The notes under the pieces: model-generated
The model's database searches: none
The model's input: the letters and a program-made list of their open reading frames with translations, nothing else
Told to the model about the DNA's origin: nothing
Position numbers and translations under genes: made by a program
Part shown: positions 56,878 to 64,000 of the stretch, piece by piece
Position numbering within the stretch: the first letter of the stretch is position 1
Layout of the letters: each line of letters begins with the position of its first letter
Assembly: GCF_001456115.1 (NCBI RefSeq)
Contig: NZ_CP013264.1
Location: forward strand, 3,738,501-3,802,500
Direction of reading: 5' to 3'
DNA length: 64,000 nucleotides
Source of the DNA: Sphingobium baderi
Lineage (GTDB): Bacteria > Pseudomonadota > Alphaproteobacteria > Sphingomonadales > Sphingomonadaceae

Positions 56878-58904
56878 CAGGGCACCAAAGCGGTCAGGGT
56901 GGAGACGGTGAGGATCTGCGGCAGCGCCCTCCCCTCGCCGCCAGGCGCATACCAGAGGTAGAGCGGCACGCCCGACCGCCCCTGCCCTTCGAGGAAGCGG
57001 GTGATGGCGGGATCGGCATTAGTCCAGTCGCCGACCATGACGGTGACGCCTGCCCTGTCGAACGCGGCGCGGGTTTCGGCGCGATCGATGGCGGCGGCTT
57101 CGTTCGCCTTGCAGGTAAGGCACCAGTCAGCGGTGAAGTAGAGGAATACGGGCTTGCCCGCCGCGCGCAGGCTGGCGAGACGCGCTTCGTCGAAGGGAAT
57201 GGCTCTCGATGCTTGTGCGGAGGCAGCAGCAGGCGCTTTTGCGGGCAGCAACGCCATGCCACCGCCCAGCAATATGAGCGCGCCGAGCAGGACCATCACG
57301 CCCCCGCTTTTTCCCCTGCCCTGCCGCCCGCCCAGCCACCAAAGCAGCAGCGCCAGCAGCAGCGCCGCGCCGAGTCCCAGCGTCATCGCCGCGACGCCTC
57401 TCTGCTGGCCCAGTAGCCACGCAAGGCCAAGTGCGGTCAGGAACATGGGGATGGAAAAAATGCGTTGCAGCCGCTCCATCCATGGCCCCGGCCGCGGCAA
57501 GCGGCTTCGCAAGGCGGGCAGATAAGCCAGCAACAGGAAGGGCAACGCAAGGCCAAGGCCAAGCCCCGCGAAAATGGCGAGCGAGGCCGCCAGCGGCAGC
57601 ACCAGCGCCGCGCCCATGGCCGCGCCCATGAAAGGCCCGGTGCACGGCGTCGCGACAAAGGCGACCAGCGCGCCGGTCCAGAAACTGCCGATCATGCCAC
57701 CCTTTGCGGCCAGACGCTCGCCACCGCCAAAAGCCCTCAGCTCGAACAGGCCCGCAAGGTTGAAGGCGATGGCCGTCACCAGCAGCAGCAGCAGCAGGAT
57801 GATGCGCGGGTCCTGCAACTGAAAGGCCCATCCCACAGCCGCGCCCGCCGCCCTCAGCGCCAGCAACGCGCCGCCCAGCGCCAGACAGGCGACAATGACG
57901 CCCGCCGCATAGGCGATGGCTTCGCGGCGCACTTCCCGTTCCTGCCCCCCAGCGCGGGCAAGGCTGAGCGCCTTGAGCCCCAGGATCGGAAAGACGCAAG
58001 GCATGACATTGAGCAACAGGCCGCCCAGCACTGCTCCAGCCAGCGCGATCAGGATGGTCTGCGCCGCACCTCCCCCCGGCGCGGCCACCGGCCCGGCCAC
58101 GGCGGCGACGAGGAAGCCAACATGATCGCCAGTCCGCAGCACGCCCTGCGCCCTGCCGCCCTTGAAACCCTCGCCCGCTTCCGTTTCGATCAGCAGGCGG
58201 TCGCCCTCGCGCTGCACCTTTTGCGGCGCGGCATAGCGGGCGAACCCTTCGGCCAGCGGGAAGAAATGCACGTCGCTCGCCTGCGCGCCCGCTGGAAAGG
58301 GGATGGCGATGCGAAGCTTGCCATCGGCCATCGCATAGCTGGCCTGCGCGCCCAGCGGCCGGGGCAGATGGGCGCGCCACTGGTCGAAGCGGGCGCCATC
58401 GGCGGGCTGGACCTGTCCGCTCCCCGCCACCAGGTTCAGGCTGAGGTCCGCGCCTTCGGGCACGCAGATCTTGTCGGTGCAGGCCAGCCACTCGGCGCGC
58501 ACGCGGATCGGCAGGCGCGTGCCTTCCGGCACGTCCGGTGCAATCGCCAGCGGCGCCAGAATCGCATAAGGCCCTTCATAGACATGGTTCATCAGGCCGG
58601 AGATCGTCAGCATTTCGGGCACCGGATAGCGCAGCGCGCCAATGTTCACGCCCTTGGGCAGCGTCCATTTGACCGTCATGCCAAGGCCCGCGTCGCCCGG
58701 ATTTTCCCAATAGCCGTGCCATCCCGCCTCTGGCGTCATGGCGAAGGCGATGGTCGTCTCCTGCCCCGGCGCGGGCGCGCCGCTTTCGGCCGACAGGCGC
58801 GCGGAGATATGCGGCGCCCCCGTCCCGAAGGCGCCCTGCGCGCAGGCGGCGGCTGGCGTCAGCAACAACGCCAGCGTCATCAAAAGGACATGAACTATCC
58901 GCAT
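56877..58904 (-). CDS. Thiol:disulfide interchange protein DsbD family
   Basis: The 675-residue protein has a signal peptide (MRIVHVLLMTLALLLTPAAA), a periplasmic DsbD-alpha-like domain (about 25-270), about eight membrane helices (PCVFPILGLKALSL contains the conserved membrane CxP-type cysteine), and a C-terminal thioredoxin-like domain with WCLTC near residues 593-597. Such proteins pass electrons from cytoplasmic thioredoxin to the periplasm. The N-terminal domain differs from E. coli DsbD (the ScsB/DsbD-like form). Confidence 0.93.
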   Translation of the reverse strand: MRIVHVLLMTLALLLTPAAACAQGAFGTGAPHISARLSAESGAPAPGQETTIAFAMTPEAGWHGYWENPGDAGLGMTVKWTLPKGVNIGALRYPVPEMLTISGLMNHVYEGPYAILAPLAIAPDVPEGTRLPIRVRAEWLACTDKICVPEGADLSLNLVAGSGQVQPADGARFDQWRAHLPRPLGAQASYAMADGKLRIAIPFPAGAQASDVHFFPLAEGFARYAAPQKVQREGDRLLIETEAGEGFKGGRAQGVLRTGDHVGFLVAAVAGPVAAPGGGAAQTILIALAGAVLGGLLLNVMPCVFPILGLKALSLARAGGQEREVRREAIAYAAGVIVACLALGGALLALRAAGAAVGWAFQLQDPRIILLLLLLVTAIAFNLAGLFELRAFGGGERLAAKGGMIGSFWTGALVAFVATPCTGPFMGAAMGAALVLPLAASLAIFAGLGLGLALPFLLLAYLPALRSRLPRPGPWMERLQRIFSIPMFLTALGLAWLLGQQRGVAAMTLGLGAALLLALLLWWLGGRQGRGKSGGVMVLLGALILLGGGMALLPAKAPAAASAQASRAIPFDEARLASLRAAGKPVFLYFTADWCLTCKANEAAAIDRAETRAAFDRAGVTVMVGDWTNADPAITRFLEGQGRSGVPLYLWYAPGGEGRALPQILTVSTLTALVP

Positions 58905-58981
58905 CGGGCCTCTGGTCGGGTGGCTTGGAGCGGGCTAGGTCTCTGTCCATCCGCCGTCAAGGTCGAGAAGGTCATTGCATA

Positions 58982-60646
58982 ATGTTGAGGAAAGTCGCCG
59001 CCGCCCTGTTGCTCGTCCCGTGCGCGATGCCCGCCATCGCCCAGCCGGGCGCAGCCCCTGCCCCGCAAAGCGCGCCCGCGACGCCGCCCAAGCTGATCGT
59101 CGCCATTTCCGTCGACCAGTTTTCCGGCGATCTTTTCAACGAATATCGCCCTTATTTCGAAGCTGGTCTGAAGCGTCTGGCCGCTGACGGCATTGCATTC
59201 CCACGCGGTTATCAATCCCATGCCGCGACCGAAACCTGCCCCGGCCACAGCACCATCCTGACCGGCAGCCGCCCGTCGCGCACCGGCATCATCGCCAACA
59301 CATGGTTCGACCTCAAGACCGGGCGCGAGGACAAGGCCGTCTATTGCGCCGAGGATGAAAGCCAACCGGGGACGAGCAGCGGCGATTATGTCGCCTCCCC
59401 CATCCATCTGCGCGTGCCGACGCTGGGCGGGCGGATGAAGGCCGCGAACCCGGCGACCCGCGTGGTGTCCGTCGCGGGGAAGGATCGCGCGGCCATCATG
59501 ATGGGCGGGCCGACCGCCGATCAGGTCTGGTGGCTCAGCCCCAAAGGCTATGTGAGCTACAAGGGCGTGCCGACGCCGCCGCTGATCGCGAAGGTGAATG
59601 CGGTTTTCGCACAGAGGCTGGCGCAGCCCAGCCCCGGCTTTGAACTGCCGGCGCAATGCGCGGCAAAGGATTTCCCCGTCGGCATCGGCGCGGGGAAGAG
59701 CGTGGGCACCGGCCGCTTCGCGCGTGAGGCGGGCGATTTCAAGGTCTTTCGCGCATCGCCGGAACAGGACGCCCTGACATTGGCATTGGCCGCGTCAGTC
59801 ATCGACAATATGGACCTTGGCAGGCAGGGGCAGACCGACATCATCTCCATCGGCCTGTCCGCGACGGATTATGTGGGGCACACTTACGGCACGGAAGGCA
59901 CGGAAAGCTGCATCCAGATCGATCGGCTGGATCAGGAACTGGGCGCCTTCTTCGACCGGCTGGACAAGACCGGCATCGACTATGTGGTCGTGCTGACCGC
60001 CGATCATGGCGGCCATGACCTGCCCGAGCGGCACCGGCAGAACGCCATGCCGATGGAAAGCCGCGTGGACGCGGCCTTGACGCCCAAGGCGCTGACCGCA
60101 GCGGTCGGCGCCAGGACGGGACTGGCCGGGCGCAAGCTGATCTGGGGCGACGGGCCGATGGGCGATCTCTATTTCGACCTCTCCCTGACGCCCGGACAGC
60201 GCGCCGCCGTGCAGGCCGAAACGCTGAAGATCCTGCGCGCCCATCCCCAGGTGCAGGCGGTATTCACCAAGGCGGAGATCGCCGCCACCCCCTCTCCCTC
60301 CGGCCCGCCCGAAAGCTGGAGCCTGTTGCAGGAAGCACGGGCGAGCTTCGATCCCGAACGCTCGGGCGACCTGCTGTTGCTGCTGAAACCCCGCATCATG
60401 CCGATCATCGACCCGACCAAAGGCTATGTGGCGACCCATGGCAGTCCATGGGACACCGACCGGCGCGTGCCGATCCTGTTCTGGCGCAAGGGACTGCGGC
60501 ATTTCGAACAGCCGTTGGGCGTGGAAACGGTAGACATATTGCCGACCCTCGCCGCGCTCATCAACCTGCCGGTGCCCAAGGGCGAGATAGACGGACGTTG
60601 CCTGGATCTGATCGCCGGCGAAGGAGATAGCTGCGCTGGGCATTAG
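58982..60646 (+). CDS. Secreted alkaline phosphatase (PafA-like)
   Basis: The 554-residue protein has a signal peptide (MLRKVAAALLLVPCAMPAIA). The catalytic motif TCPGHSTILTGSRPSRTGII carries the threonine nucleophile, and metal ligands lie in ISVDQFSGDLFNEY, LTADHGGHDLPERH and a later HG-type segment (YVATHGSPWDTDRRVPI). This fits PafA-type phosphate-irrepressible alkaline phosphatases. ATG 58982 gives the signal peptide; the longer frame from 58925 is excluded. Confidence 0.92.
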   Translation: MLRKVAAALLLVPCAMPAIAQPGAAPAPQSAPATPPKLIVAISVDQFSGDLFNEYRPYFEAGLKRLAADGIAFPRGYQSHAATETCPGHSTILTGSRPSRTGIIANTWFDLKTGREDKAVYCAEDESQPGTSSGDYVASPIHLRVPTLGGRMKAANPATRVVSVAGKDRAAIMMGGPTADQVWWLSPKGYVSYKGVPTPPLIAKVNAVFAQRLAQPSPGFELPAQCAAKDFPVGIGAGKSVGTGRFAREAGDFKVFRASPEQDALTLALAASVIDNMDLGRQGQTDIISIGLSATDYVGHTYGTEGTESCIQIDRLDQELGAFFDRLDKTGIDYVVVLTADHGGHDLPERHRQNAMPMESRVDAALTPKALTAAVGARTGLAGRKLIWGDGPMGDLYFDLSLTPGQRAAVQAETLKILRAHPQVQAVFTKAEIAATPSPSGPPESWSLLQEARASFDPERSGDLLLLLKPRIMPIIDPTKGYVATHGSPWDTDRRVPILFWRKGLRHFEQPLGVETVDILPTLAALINLPVPKGEIDGRCLDLIAGEGDSCAGH

Positions 60647-60710
60647 TCACGCGGCCTGCAAATTCACGCGCAGTAGGGATGGCGGGTTTCGGCCATAGCC
60701 GCCACTCCAC

Positions 60711-60747
60711 CTCCGTTCGGGCTGAGCGTGTCGAAGGGCGAACGGAG
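60711..60747. repeat. REP-like palindrome
   Basis: CTCCGTTCG at 60711-60719 is inverted as CGAACGGAG at 60739-60747, with GGCTGAGCGTGTCGAAGG in the loop. It is nearly identical to the element at 28606-28655, and CCACCTTCCCACCCAAA recurs close downstream in both places. Confidence 0.75.
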
Positions 60748-60807
60748 ATAAAGGGAATGCCCACCTTCCACCCATAACCGCCATTCAGAGCGCCCTTTCA
60801 GATTCAC

Positions 60808-60871
60808 GCGGAGGCGCAGAGACGCGAAGGGCACAGGCTGATGGTCCACAACGTCTCCGCGTCTCCGCCTC
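60808..60871. repeat. Imperfect GC-rich inverted repeat
   Basis: GCGGAGGCGCAGAGACG at 60808-60824 resembles the reverse complement of CGTCTCCGCGTCTCCGC at 60852-60868 with a few mismatches. The 359-base gap 60647-61005 holds this, the REP element and no convincing gene. Confidence 0.45.
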
Positions 60872-61005
60872 AATCCTTCAGGAAAGGGGATGGGCGGACG
60901 CCGTCTTGTTGGGATGGAAGCGAACGTTCCATCCGAAGGAAGTCGACGTCCACCTTCCCACCCAAACCCCGCCATCCAGCACGGGTTTGCAATCCCATGC
61001 CTCCC

Positions 61006-62325
61006 CTAACTGTTCAGCGCGCGGAGGCTGATTTCGGCGCGCAGGCCGCCTTCGGGACGGTTGACAAGCAGCAGCGCCCCACCCTCGCGCTCCACCGCCT
61101 TTGCGACGATGGCCAGGCCGAGGCCAAGGCCGCGCGTGTTGCGTTGCCGCGCTTCGTCCAGCCGGGCGAAGGGTTTCAGCACCTCCTCCAGCTTGTCGCG
61201 GGGGATGCCGGGGCCGTCATCATCCACGCGAATCAGGACTTCCCCATCGCGCCGTGACAGGCTGACCCGCGCGCGCTGGCCGTAATGCAGCGCGTTTTCC
61301 ACGAGATTCCCCACGGCGCGGCGCAGGGAAAGCGGCCGCGCCGCCATCTCCAGATGATCGGGGCCGTCATAATCCACATCCCTGCCCTGATCCTGAAAGG
61401 CATCGGCGATGGTCGCCAGCATGACCGCGATGTCGGTACGCTGGGTCGGCTCCGTATTCTTTTCCCCGCCCAGGAAAGCGAGCAGGGAATCGATCATCTC
61501 GCCCATTTCGGCAAGGTCGCCCTCCATCGCCTCGCGCGCTTCGCCGTCCGGCACGCTTTCCAGCCGCAATTGCAGGCGGGAGAGCGGCGTGCGGAGGTCA
61601 TGGCCCACCGCCGCCAGCGTCTCCGTCCGCTCGGTGATGAGGCGGTGGATGCGCTTTTGCATCGCGTTGAAGGCGCGGATCAGGTCGCGCACGTCGCTGC
61701 CGCCCCCTTCCTCCACGATCACCCCATCGCTCAGGCCAATGCGCTCGGTCGCGCGTGTCAGTTCGCGCAAGGGGGCCAGCGTGCGGCGGATCATCGCGCC
61801 CCCCACCAGCAACAGCGCCACCACGGGAATGAGGGCCAGTCCGACCCGGCCAATGGTGAATTCCCATTTCGATCCGCTATGGTGCATCCCGAAATAAAGC
61901 CAGCTGCCGTCCGACAGCAGCAGCCCGCCATTGATTTCCGACACGCGCCCCGGCGCGGCCAGCCGCAGCCAGAGACGCGACCTTTCCAGCGACGGTTCCC
62001 AAGCGACGATCTGCCGCCGCATCCGCTCCAGTTCCGGCGCAAGCGGCGGCGGCGGCGGGGATGCGGGCGTCCAGTGAATGTCGTAGCGGTCGGTGGTCAA
62101 TTGCACCGCCAGCGGACGGCGGGCCTGGGCGGGCTGCTCGTCCATCAGCTTGCGCGCGATGATGAGATGTTCTGCCAGCCGGCGCGCTTCGTCATCCTGA
62201 AGCGACAAATGGCTGGCCCGCTCGTAGATCAGCGTGCCGACCGCGAATTCCAGCACCACCGTCAGCAGCAATATCGCGAAAATCCGCCCAACCAGGCCGA
62301 GCGGCCGCTTCATCCCCGACTTCAA
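61006..62325 (-). CDS. EnvZ-like sensor histidine kinase
   Basis: The 439-residue protein has an N-terminal membrane helix (GLVGRIFAILLLTVVLEFAV), a periplasmic sensor (about 30-170) with a Pro-rich ASPPPPPLAPELERM segment, a second helix (VGLALIPVVALLLVGGAMI), HAMP (RRTLAPLRELTRATERI), HisKA (ALAAVGHDLRTPLSRLQL-type, phospho-His) and HATPase (GNLVENALHYGQ, VDDDGPGIPRDKLEEVLKPF, GLGLGLAIVAK). It is translationally coupled to the OmpR-type regulator. Confidence 0.94.
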   Translation of the reverse strand: MKSGMKRPLGLVGRIFAILLLTVVLEFAVGTLIYERASHLSLQDDEARRLAEHLIIARKLMDEQPAQARRPLAVQLTTDRYDIHWTPASPPPPPLAPELERMRRQIVAWEPSLERSRLWLRLAAPGRVSEINGGLLLSDGSWLYFGMHHSGSKWEFTIGRVGLALIPVVALLLVGGAMIRRTLAPLRELTRATERIGLSDGVIVEEGGGSDVRDLIRAFNAMQKRIHRLITERTETLAAVGHDLRTPLSRLQLRLESVPDGEAREAMEGDLAEMGEMIDSLLAFLGGEKNTEPTQRTDIAVMLATIADAFQDQGRDVDYDGPDHLEMAARPLSLRRAVGNLVENALHYGQRARVSLSRRDGEVLIRVDDDGPGIPRDKLEEVLKPFARLDEARQRNTRGLGLGLAIVAKAVEREGGALLLVNRPEGGLRAEISLRALNS

Positions 62326-63032
62326 GCGCGGCTGACCTCTGCATTGAACATGTAACCGACGCCGCGCACGGTGGTGATGGGGGCGCCCTTGTCCTGCGTG
62401 GAAAGCTTGCGGCGCAGGCGGCTGACCAGCACGTCGATGCTGCGGTCGCTGCTGTCGCCCATGCGGGTGCGTGACAATTCGATCAGCCGTTCGCGGGCAA
62501 TGACACGCTGGGGGTGGCTGAGGAAAGAGCCGAGCAGGTCGAACTCCGCCCCGGTCAGGTCGACGATGCCGCCCGTGGGCGAACGCAGCTCGCGGCGGGG
62601 GAAATTGACGACCCAGCCGTCGAAGCGCGCTTCATTGTCGCGATGCTCGTCCGGGCCGCGCTCCACCCCGACGCGGCGCAATATGGCGCGGATGCGAGCG
62701 ATCAGCTCGCGCGTGCCGAAGGGCTTGGGCAGATAATCGTCCGCGCCCAGTTCCAGCCCGACGATGCGGTCCGTCTCGCTGCCCTTGGCGCTGATGAAGA
62801 TGATCGGCACGTCGCTCTTGCGGCGGATCTGGCGGCACAGGTCGATGCCGTTGGTGCCCGGCAGCATGACGTCGAGCACGACGAGGTCGACCGGTCCCGC
62901 GTCGAAGGCCACCCACATTTCCGGGCCGGAGGATGCCGGGCGGACCTGATAGCCATTTTCCTGCAAGGCACGGGCGGTCAGCGTGCGAAGCGGCGGATCG
63001 TCTTCCACCAGGATGATCGAAGGGGCGGTCAT
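62322..63032 (-). CDS. OmpR family response regulator
   Basis: The 236-residue protein has a receiver (IILVEDDPPLRTLTARALQE, Asp in LVVLDVMLPGTNGID, FISAKGSETDRIVG, DDYLPKPFGTRELIAR) and a C-terminal winged helix (VDLTGAEFDLLGSFLSHPQR, DVLVSRLRRKL, TVRGVGYMF). It pairs with the EnvZ-like kinase. A TorF-type porin gene lies upstream in the same direction, a plausible target. Confidence 0.95.
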   Translation of the reverse strand: MTAPSIILVEDDPPLRTLTARALQENGYQVRPASSGPEMWVAFDAGPVDLVVLDVMLPGTNGIDLCRQIRRKSDVPIIFISAKGSETDRIVGLELGADDYLPKPFGTRELIARIRAILRRVGVERGPDEHRDNEARFDGWVVNFPRRELRSPTGGIVDLTGAEFDLLGSFLSHPQRVIARERLIELSRTRMGDSSDRSIDVLVSRLRRKLSTQDKGAPITTVRGVGYMFNAEVSRA

Positions 63033-63170
63033 CGCGACTTTACACAGTGGAAATGGATCATGAGGAGGAGATAGGGCCGCGCCTGCCGACGGTCAACCAA
63101 GGGGCCGGGGCGCGCGCGGATGCCGGGCCGTCAGCAACAATTTGTCATGATGGAGACATTCGCGGTCGAG

Positions 63171-63199
63171 GGACGGGGCGGAGGACATCCGCCCCGTCC
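63171..63199 (-). terminator. Possible terminator/stem-loop after porin gene
   Basis: GGACGGGGCGGA at 63171-63182 pairs with TCCGCCCCGTCC at 63188-63199. There is no clear T run on the minus side, so it may be a weak terminator or an mRNA-stabilising hairpin. Confidence 0.5.
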
Positions 63200-63206
63200 T
63201 CTTCGA

Positions 63207-64000
63207 TCAGAACGCTGCCGAGAGCGAGAAGACCACACGCCCACGCGCGATGGACGAACCGTCCGCGTCCGAGAAGTTCGGGCGGATGTAATTTTCCTCG
63301 ACCCGGGCGATGTCGGTATCGACATAGGCCACGCCCACCGTCAGCGGCGTGTTCGGAACAGCCACGTCCGCGCCCACCATCCAGTCGAGATATTTGCCGG
63401 TCGGGGCAAGGCTGGTGCCGTTGGGGCCCAGGCCCGAATTACCCTTGGACCAGCCCAGATGGGCCTTGAGCGTCACGGGCGTATTGGGGATCGATCCGCT
63501 AACGTCGCTCCAGACATAGAAATTGTCGTTCTTCTTGCCCGGATTGTCGGGCAGGACCGACGCCGCGCTGTTATAGACCTTGCCCAGCGCCTTCTGCTTG
63601 GGCGCATAGGCGACGCCGACGAGGGCGGAAACCGGGCCGACATCACCCGACAGCTTGATATAAGGCTCGGCGAAATCCGTGGTGTCCGCGCCGCTGGGAT
63701 ACATGTACCAGGTAAGGCCGACGTCCAGCGTCGCGCCGCCCAGCGGGATGGCATAGCCCGCGAACAGGTCCAGTTCCATGTTGGAGCCGCCGAACGTGCC
63801 CCATCCCGACAGGTTGGACGCCCATGTTCCGCCATAAAGGCCGCTTTCATGGGTCAGCGTGACGCCGCCCTGGACAGCCATGCCCTTGTCGGTCTGCGAC
63901 ACGCCGCGGAAGCGGTAATCGGAAACGAGGGCCACGCTGCCCGAAACCGTGACAGGACTGGTGGGTGCCTCCTGCGCGAAGGCGGGCGCTGCGGATATCA
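63207..64000 (-). CDS. TorF family putative porin (partial, N-terminus outside window)
   Basis: The last ~264 codons are present. Near the right edge the frame reads AAPAFAQ, a signal-peptidase site, so only the first part of the signal peptide is missing. The mature part is beta-rich: SVALVSDYRFRGVSQTDKGM, LTHESGLYGGTWASNLSGWG, ELDLFAGYAIPLGGATLDVG, and it ends with a C-terminal Phe (VFSLSAAF), typical for outer-membrane barrels of the TorF/Gcw_chp family. Often a regulated channel of unknown solute. Confidence 0.88.
   Translation of the reverse strand, partial: ISAAPAFAQEAPTSPVTVSGSVALVSDYRFRGVSQTDKGMAVQGGVTLTHESGLYGGTWASNLSGWGTFGGSNMELDLFAGYAIPLGGATLDVGLTWYMYPSGADTTDFAEPYIKLSGDVGPVSALVGVAYAPKQKALGKVYNSAASVLPDNPGKKNDNFYVWSDVSGSIPNTPVTLKAHLGWSKGNSGLGPNGTSLAPTGKYLDWMVGADVAVPNTPLTVGVAYVDTDIARVEENYIRPNFSDADGSSIARGRVVFSLSAAF

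Noticed and set aside
57465..58982. 505-codon plus-strand frame over dsbD
   Set aside because: Composition is dominated by Gln, Arg and Ala with no domain; dsbD on the other strand has signal peptide, membrane helices and a WCLTC site.

Overview
The window is GC-rich chromosomal DNA from an alphaproteobacterium, most likely a member of the Sphingomonadales (Sphingobium/Sphingomonas/Novosphingobium type). This is inferred from gene content: the sdhC-sdhD-sdhA order, a GapR (DUF2312) nucleoid protein, a DUF1476 ATPase-inhibitor homologue, methionine synthase split into two genes, an isocitrate lyase of about 530 residues next to an ScfR/RamB-like regulator, a TorF-type porin, and hrcA facing rph-rdgB-hemW. 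I see no rRNA, tRNA, CRISPR, prophage or insertion sequence. It reads as a core-genome segment with a few lineage-specific small genes and many short palindromic repeats.

Layout. 1-2240: the succinate dehydrogenase operon (minus strand, cut at the left edge). 2416-13713: a soluble chemoreceptor, prmA, a dienelactone hydrolase, an M14 peptidase with a lipoprotein, L36, a HAD hydrolase, pyruvate kinase, DUF1244, gapR, a YbjQ-type protein, yebC, ruvC, and a PadR/DUF2218 pair. 13848-18939: grpE-hrcA facing rph-rdgB-hemW. 18943-25141: a BlaI/M56 pair, then a minus-strand run leuC, a 37-codon gene, leuD, DUF1476, bolA, grxD, and a glutathione transferase. 25360-28502: aceA and its divergent regulator. 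28715-36146: small secreted proteins, then an ArsR-methyltransferase, metF, metH-N, metH-C operon. 36360-42238: small lipoproteins, a glycine-zipper protein, a phytase-like esterase, L28, tadA, a large GT-C-like membrane protein and GtrA. 42250-48262: a LytTR two-component pair, an HxlR regulator, the RelA/SpoT enzyme and rplJ-rplL. 48743-60646: YnfA, an asparaginase-domain protein, proC, a YbjN protein, ubiK, tspO, an RND pump with its adaptor, tlyA, dsbD and a secreted alkaline phosphatase. 61006-64000: an EnvZ/OmpR-type pair and a porin cut at the right edge.

Functional links. Several regulators sit beside palindromes that are plausible operators: PadR (13745-13789), BlaI (20852-20886), ScfR/aceA (27040-27070) and ArsR-MT/met (36155-36176). 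Translational coupling (ATGA or TGATG overlaps) is frequent and supports operons for sdhCDA, hrcA-grpE, blaI-M56, leuC-small ORF-leuD, ArsR-MT-metF-metH, LytTR/kinase, dsbD-tlyA and the EnvZ/OmpR pair.

The least explained items are four. One is a small lipoprotein whose asparagines recur with an exact 18-residue (five helical turns) period. Another is a consensus sigma-54 promoter in front of an empty intergenic hairpin. The third is a translationally coupled 37-codon gene between leuC and leuD. The last is an STT3-like membrane protein paired with GtrA. I found no clear new multi-gene defence or biosynthetic system.
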